Source: an uncultured Microbacterium sp. (GTDB lineage: Bacteria > Actinomycetota > Actinomycetes > Actinomycetales > Microbacteriaceae). Taken from it: DNA of 64,000 nt. Location of the stretch: assembly GCF_937927635.1 (NCBI RefSeq), contig NZ_CALBRW010000018.1:1-64000 (forward strand), written 5' to 3'. Every line of letters starts with the position of its first letter. The stretch's first letter is position 1. The notes beneath the pieces are model-generated. The model was given only the letters and a program-made list of their open reading frames with translations, searched no databases and was not told where the DNA came from. The position numbers were made by a program, and so were the translations under genes. Of this stretch, positions 60,449 to 64,000 are shown piece after piece.

Positions 60449-61501
60449 ATGCCCATCGACCTCGGATACTGGACCCCCGTATACGGCGGATTCCTGCGCA
60501 ACGTGCGCGACGAGGGGCGGATGGCCGCCACCTGGGAGTACATCCGCGAGGTATCGGTGACCGCCGACCGGCTCGGTTTACACACCACGCTGGTGCCGGA
60601 GCTGTACCTCAACGACCGCAAGGGCACCGACGCGCCGAGCCTGGAGGCGTGGTCGCTGTCGGCGGCCATCCTCGCCGCCACCGAGCGCCTGCGTGTGATG
60701 ACCGCGGTTAGGCCCGGGTTCCACCTGCCGGCCGTGCTGGCCAAGACGGTGTCGACGCTGGACAGCATCGCACCAGGCCGGGTGGCGCTGAACGTGGTGG
60801 CCGCCTGGTGGGCCGAGGAGGCGCGCCAGTTCGGCGGCGTCTTCCCCGCGCACGACGCGCGGTACGCGCAGGCCACCGAGTTCGTGCAGGTGCTGAACGG
60901 GCTGTGGGAGCACACGCCGTTCAGCTTCAGCGGCGACCACTACGAGTTCGAGGGCACGATCGTGGAGCCCAAGCCGTCGGCCCATCCGGTGGTCTTCGCC
61001 GGCGGCGAGAGCGAGTCGGGTCGCGAGGCCATCGCCGGCTTCGCCGACGCGTACGTCATGCACGGCGGCACGCTGGACGAGGTGCGCGCGAACGTGAGTG
61101 ACATGAACGCACGCTCCGAGCGCCTGCACGGTCGCCCGGTGGCGGAGTTCGGCATGCCCGCGTACGTGATCGTGCGCGACACCGAGGCCGAGGCGCAGCG
61201 CGAACTGGACCGCATCACCACCGTCGACCCGGCCTCCCCCGGCTACGCCTCGTTCGAGCAGTTCCGGCAGAACTCGAACCTGTCGCTGGAGCTGTCCCGC
61301 CGCGAGTACTCGGTCGGCACCCGCGGGCTGCGCCCGAACCTGGTCGGCACCGCAGAGCAGGTCGCGGAGCGCATCAACGAGTATGCGGATGCCGGCATAA
61401 GCCTGCTGCTGATCCAGGCGTCCCCGCTGGTCGAGGAGCTGGAGCGCATCGCCGACCAGGTGTTCCCTCTGGTGGAGCAGAGCTCGATGGCCGCCGTCTG
61501 A
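60449..61501 (+). CDS. Luciferase-like flavin monooxygenase (SsuD/SfnG-like)
   Basis: A 350-residue bacterial-luciferase-family protein. LGYWTPVYGGFLRNV, LGLHTTLVPELY, MTAVRPGFHLPAVLAKTVSTLDSIAPGRVALNVVAAWW (in parts) and VVFAGGESESGREAIAGFADAYVMHGG resemble alkanesulfonate (SsuD) and dimethylsulfone (SfnG) monooxygenases. The SsuD-type His/Arg pattern in the C-terminal loop (RREYSVGTRGLRPNLVGTAEQVAERI) is visible. AAGGAG precedes ATG 60449. Last gene of the operon. It needs reduced FMN from a separate reductase. Confidence 0.9.
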   Translation: MPIDLGYWTPVYGGFLRNVRDEGRMAATWEYIREVSVTADRLGLHTTLVPELYLNDRKGTDAPSLEAWSLSAAILAATERLRVMTAVRPGFHLPAVLAKTVSTLDSIAPGRVALNVVAAWWAEEARQFGGVFPAHDARYAQATEFVQVLNGLWEHTPFSFSGDHYEFEGTIVEPKPSAHPVVFAGGESESGREAIAGFADAYVMHGGTLDEVRANVSDMNARSERLHGRPVAEFGMPAYVIVRDTEAEAQRELDRITTVDPASPGYASFEQFRQNSNLSLELSRREYSVGTRGLRPNLVGTAEQVAERINEYADAGISLLLIQASPLVEELERIADQVFPLVEQSSMAAV

Positions 61502-61535
61502 CCGCCGCATCGCCGTCAGCGTCGGTGCCGCGCAC

Positions 61536-61541
61536 TACGCT
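61536..61541 (+). promoter_or_regulatory. Candidate -10 box (TACGCT) of leaderless Gfo/Idh gene
   Basis: TACGCT ends 7 nt before ATG 61549, supporting that start over GTG/ATG codons farther upstream and separating this gene from the monooxygenase operon. Confidence 0.5.
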
Positions 61542-61548
61542 GGACGCC

Positions 61549-62532
61549 ATGACCGGACTTCGCTGGGGCATCCTCGCCACGGGCGGCATAGCCGCCTCCT
61601 TCGCCTCCGACCTGCGCACCGCGGGTCTCGACCTGCAGGCTGTGGGCTCGCGCTCACAGGAATCCGCCGGCACGTTCGCCGCGCGGTTCGGCATCCCCCG
61701 CGCGCATGCCTCGTACGAGGCACTGGTCGAAGACCCCGACATCGACATCATCTACGTCGCCACACCGCACCCGATGCACCACGAGAACGCCCGGCTCGCG
61801 CTCGAGCACGGCAAGCACGTGCTGGTCGAGAAGGCGTTCACGCTCAATCGCGCACAGGCGGAGGACCTTCAGCGGCTGGCGGCCGAGAAGGGTCTGCTGG
61901 CCATGGAGGCGATGTGGACGCGCTACCTGCCGCCCATGGTGCGCATCCGCGAGATCCTCGCCGCGGGCACTCTCGGCGAGATCCGTGCGGTGATGGCCGA
62001 TCACACCCAGCACCTGCCCACCGACCCCGCGCATCGGTTGAATGCCCTGGAGCTCGGCGGCGGCGCGCTGCTGGACCTGGGCATCTATCCCGTTTCGTTC
62101 ATCTGGGACGTGCTGGGCGAGCCGGTCAGCATCCAGGCATCCGCACGTCTCGGCGAGACCGGAGCGGATGCCGAGATCGCGACCGTCATGACTCATGCCG
62201 GCGGCGCCGTCTCCACGAGCCTGTCGTCGTCGCGAGCAGCGGGACCGAACACCGCCACGATCGTGGGGACGGATGCCTGGCTGCAGCTCGACCACGTCTG
62301 GTACACGCCCACTTCCTTCCGTGTGACCGCGACCGACGGGACCGTGCTCGAGGAATACGAGTCCCAGGTCGACGGCCGCGGTATGCAGTATCAGGCATTC
62401 GCCGCGGAGAGAGCCGTCGCCGACGGCGGAAGCGGAGGCCTCGCACTCCCCATCGCCGAGTCCGTCGCCATCATGGGCACGCTCGACGAGATCCGCCGCC
62501 AGATCGGCGTGCGCTACCCCGAGGAGGTCTGA
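61549..62532 (+). CDS. Gfo/Idh/MocA-family NAD(P)-dependent oxidoreductase
   Basis: A 327-residue Rossmann enzyme. N-terminal GILATGGIAASFASDL, the EKAFTLNRAQAEDL motif (catalytic Lys of the EKP-type segment, with Pro replaced by Ala) and the C-terminal GGGALLDLGIYPVSFI are typical of dihydrodiol-dehydrogenase-like members. The substrate (sugar or polyol) is unknown. It overlaps nothing upstream and is followed after 2 bp by the NYN gene. Confidence 0.9.
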   Translation: MTGLRWGILATGGIAASFASDLRTAGLDLQAVGSRSQESAGTFAARFGIPRAHASYEALVEDPDIDIIYVATPHPMHHENARLALEHGKHVLVEKAFTLNRAQAEDLQRLAAEKGLLAMEAMWTRYLPPMVRIREILAAGTLGEIRAVMADHTQHLPTDPAHRLNALELGGGALLDLGIYPVSFIWDVLGEPVSIQASARLGETGADAEIATVMTHAGGAVSTSLSSSRAAGPNTATIVGTDAWLQLDHVWYTPTSFRVTATDGTVLEEYESQVDGRGMQYQAFAAERAVADGGSGGLALPIAESVAIMGTLDEIRRQIGVRYPEEV

Positions 62533-62534
62533 GC

Positions 62535-63449
62535 ATGGCGGAGGCAACAGGACGCGTCGCGGTCTACTTGGACTTCGACAACATCGTCATCAGCTGGTAC
62601 GACCGGGTGCACGGTCGCAACGCCTACGGCAAGGACCGCCAGCGCATCACCGACGACCCGCACGACAAAGAGGTCGCCGAGCGCCTGAAGCAGGCCATGA
62701 TCGAGGTCGGCGCGATCATCGACTACGCCTCCTCGTTCGGCACGTTGGTGCTCACCCGCGCGTATGCCGACTGGTCCTCGCCGGTGAACGCCGAATACCG
62801 CTCGCAGCTCGTGGCGCGTGCGGTCGACCTCGTGCAGCTGTTCCCCGCCGCCGCCTACGCCAAGAACGGCGCCGATATCCGCCTGGCCGTGGATGCCGTC
62901 GAGGACATGTTCCGCCTGCCCGACCTGACCCACGTGGTCGTGGTCGCCGGCGACAGCGACTACGTGCCGCTCGCGCAGCGCTGCAAGCGCCTGGGCCGCT
63001 ACGTGATCGGCGTGGGTGTGGCGGGTTCGACCGCCAAGTCGCTGGCCGCGGCGTGCGACGAGTTCGCCGGCTACGAGTCGCTCCCCGGCGTCGTGCGCCC
63101 CGAGCAGAAGGCCAAGGATGCCCCGGCGAAGGACACCAAGGGCGCGAAGGCCAAGGACGAGAAGAAGCCGGCCACCACCCGCCGGGCCAAGGCCGCCGCG
63201 AAGCCCGACGAGCAGGGCGAGGCGACGATGCTGCTGGAGCGCGCGCTGCAGCTGGGGCACGATAAGGGCGACGCCGACGAGTGGCTGCACGCCTCGGCGG
63301 TGAAGACGCAGATGCGCCGCATGGATCCGTCCTTCAGCGAGAAGGCGCTGGGCTTCCGGTCGTTCAACGACTTCCTGCGCTCACGCGACGACATCGCCGA
63401 GCTCTCCGAGAACGGGCACGAGCGGCTGGTGCGCCTGAAGGAGGCCTGA
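62535..63449 (+). CDS. NYN-domain ribonuclease-like protein with OST-HTH/LOTUS domain
   Basis: A 304-residue cytoplasmic protein. Residues 1-165 are a PIN-like NYN nuclease domain with acidic residues in VYLDFDNIVISWYD, KNGADIRLAVDAVEDM and VVVAGDSDYVPLAQRCKRLG. A Lys/Ala-rich linker (about 180-225) follows, then a C-terminal OST-HTH/LOTUS RNA-binding domain (LLERALQLGHDKGDADEWLHAS, FRSFNDFLRSRDDIAEL). It probably cleaves or binds RNA. GAGGAGGTCTGAGC supplies the ribosome site; it overlaps the end of the Gfo/Idh gene by spacing only. Confidence 0.9.
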   Translation: MAEATGRVAVYLDFDNIVISWYDRVHGRNAYGKDRQRITDDPHDKEVAERLKQAMIEVGAIIDYASSFGTLVLTRAYADWSSPVNAEYRSQLVARAVDLVQLFPAAAYAKNGADIRLAVDAVEDMFRLPDLTHVVVVAGDSDYVPLAQRCKRLGRYVIGVGVAGSTAKSLAAACDEFAGYESLPGVVRPEQKAKDAPAKDTKGAKAKDEKKPATTRRAKAAAKPDEQGEATMLLERALQLGHDKGDADEWLHASAVKTQMRRMDPSFSEKALGFRSFNDFLRSRDDIAELSENGHERLVRLKEA

Positions 63450-63467
63450 GTCGCCCCACCCGAGGGC

Positions 63468-63473
63468 TACTCT
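63468..63473 (+). promoter_or_regulatory. Candidate -10 box (TACTCT) of leaderless DUF4166 gene
   Basis: TACTCT ends 6 nt before ATG 63480, with no Shine-Dalgarno. Confidence 0.5.
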
Positions 63474-63479
63474 CGAAGC

Positions 63480-64000
63480 ATGGAACACGTGCCTCAGTCC
63501 CCGTATCTGCGGGCGCTGGGCGAGCACCGGGCACTGCTGCACCCCGCACTGCGCACGTACTTCTCAGCGATCCCACGGGGGCAGATCGGCATCGGCGAGG
63601 GTGTGTTCGAGCGCGTGGGCACGCCGCGAAGGTGGCTGTGGCCGCTGCTGCGGGTGCTGCAGAATCACGCCGTCGTGCACGCCGGCTGGCACCACGAGGT
63701 GCCGTTCACCGTGCGCAACCGCACCATCGCGGGCAAGGCCGTCAGCATCCGCACTCTGCGCCTTCCGGACGGCGACTGGATGATGAAGGATGCCGTCAGT
63801 GCGCGTCCGCGTGGTCGAGTGCTGGATCAGCTCGGCGAGCCGACGACGCTCGCCGTCGCCTTCGAAGTCGCCGTCGACGATGGTGCCCTCACACTGCGCA
63901 GCCGGGCCGTGGGTGTCCGGATCGGACGCACGCGCATCACGCTGCCGCGCTTCATCTCTCCCGTGATCCAGCTGCGTGAGAGCGCCGAGAGGCAGACCGG
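63480..64000 (+). CDS. DUF4166-domain protein, cut by the window edge
   Basis: 173 codons are visible with no stop, so the gene continues beyond the window. YLRALGEHRALLHPALRTYFSAIPRGQIGIGEGVFERVG and WHHEVPFTVRNRTI, RTLRLPDGDWMMKDAV are typical of DUF4166, a domain of unknown function often fused to or beside oxidoreductase or SRPBCC proteins. The start ATG 63480 follows a TACTCT box by 6 nt. Confidence 0.8.
   Translation, partial: MEHVPQSPYLRALGEHRALLHPALRTYFSAIPRGQIGIGEGVFERVGTPRRWLWPLLRVLQNHAVVHAGWHHEVPFTVRNRTIAGKAVSIRTLRLPDGDWMMKDAVSARPRGRVLDQLGEPTTLAVAFEVAVDDGALTLRSRAVGVRIGRTRITLPRFISPVIQLRESAERQT

Overview
This is 64 kb of high-GC (roughly 69%) chromosomal DNA from an actinobacterium, most probably a Microbacteriaceae member close to Microbacterium. 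The basis is codon usage, housekeeping gene order, many TANNNT boxes 6-8 nt before start codons (leaderless transcription), and very frequent GGATGC/GCATCC words. I see no rRNA, insertion sequence, prophage or CRISPR array. One tRNA (Gln, TTG) is present.

Layout. 1-5.3 kb: a coiled-coil repeat protein, trpS, pth and rplY (minus strand), gnd. 5.4-10.6 kb: a D-galactonate-type locus (dehydratase, two ABC permeases, binding protein, divergent FadR-type regulator). 10.7-13 kb: a two-component system. 13-17.1 kb: RnfD-like/ferredoxin-reductase fusion, prs, glmU, tRNA-Gln. 17.2-23.1 kb: MarR regulator, RluA-type pseudouridine synthase, polar amino acid ABC transporter, Uup-type ABC-F ATPase. 23.2-28.8 kb: LacI regulator, truncated class II aldolase and a ChvE-GguA-GguB monosaccharide transporter. 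28.9-38.4 kb: the conserved block ispE, rsmA, tatD, metG, rsmI, pmt, interrupted by an aldo/keto reductase and an MFS transporter. 38.4-46.7 kb: DUF808 protein, amino acid permease with a GyrI-like protein, a GntR(YtrA)/membrane-protein operon with two palindromic operators, a YyaL-type thioredoxin-fold protein, an FMN reductase and an aldo/keto reductase. 46.7-51.7 kb: hrpA and a quinone oxidoreductase. 51.8-61.5 kb: a tightly overlapping operon of two luciferase-like flavin monooxygenases flanking a complete dipeptide-type ABC importer, an alpha/beta hydrolase and an O-acetylhomoserine-sulfhydrylase-like enzyme; the best reading is organosulfur scavenging. 61.5-64 kb: Gfo/Idh/MocA oxidoreductase, NYN-LOTUS protein and a DUF4166 protein cut by the window edge.

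The core genes match the order known in Mycobacterium tuberculosis (pmt, rsmI, metG, tatD, rsmA, ispE, pth, rplY, prs, glmU), but accessory loci have opened it: glmU-prs and rplY-pth are about 11 kb apart and no rpfB lies between tatD and rsmA.

The most interesting signals are not classical genes. A short palindromic element (core TCGACGGGCTCAGCGACC) occurs between genes and also in frame inside three protein genes (uup, hrpA twice, and a hydrolase). A 499-bp gene-free stretch at 35526-36024 is built from three long inverted repeats. glmU starts one nucleotide after the tRNA-Gln 3' end. Two divergent leaderless promoters have overlapping -10 boxes at 36847-36856. All functional calls are from reading the sequence; no database search was run.
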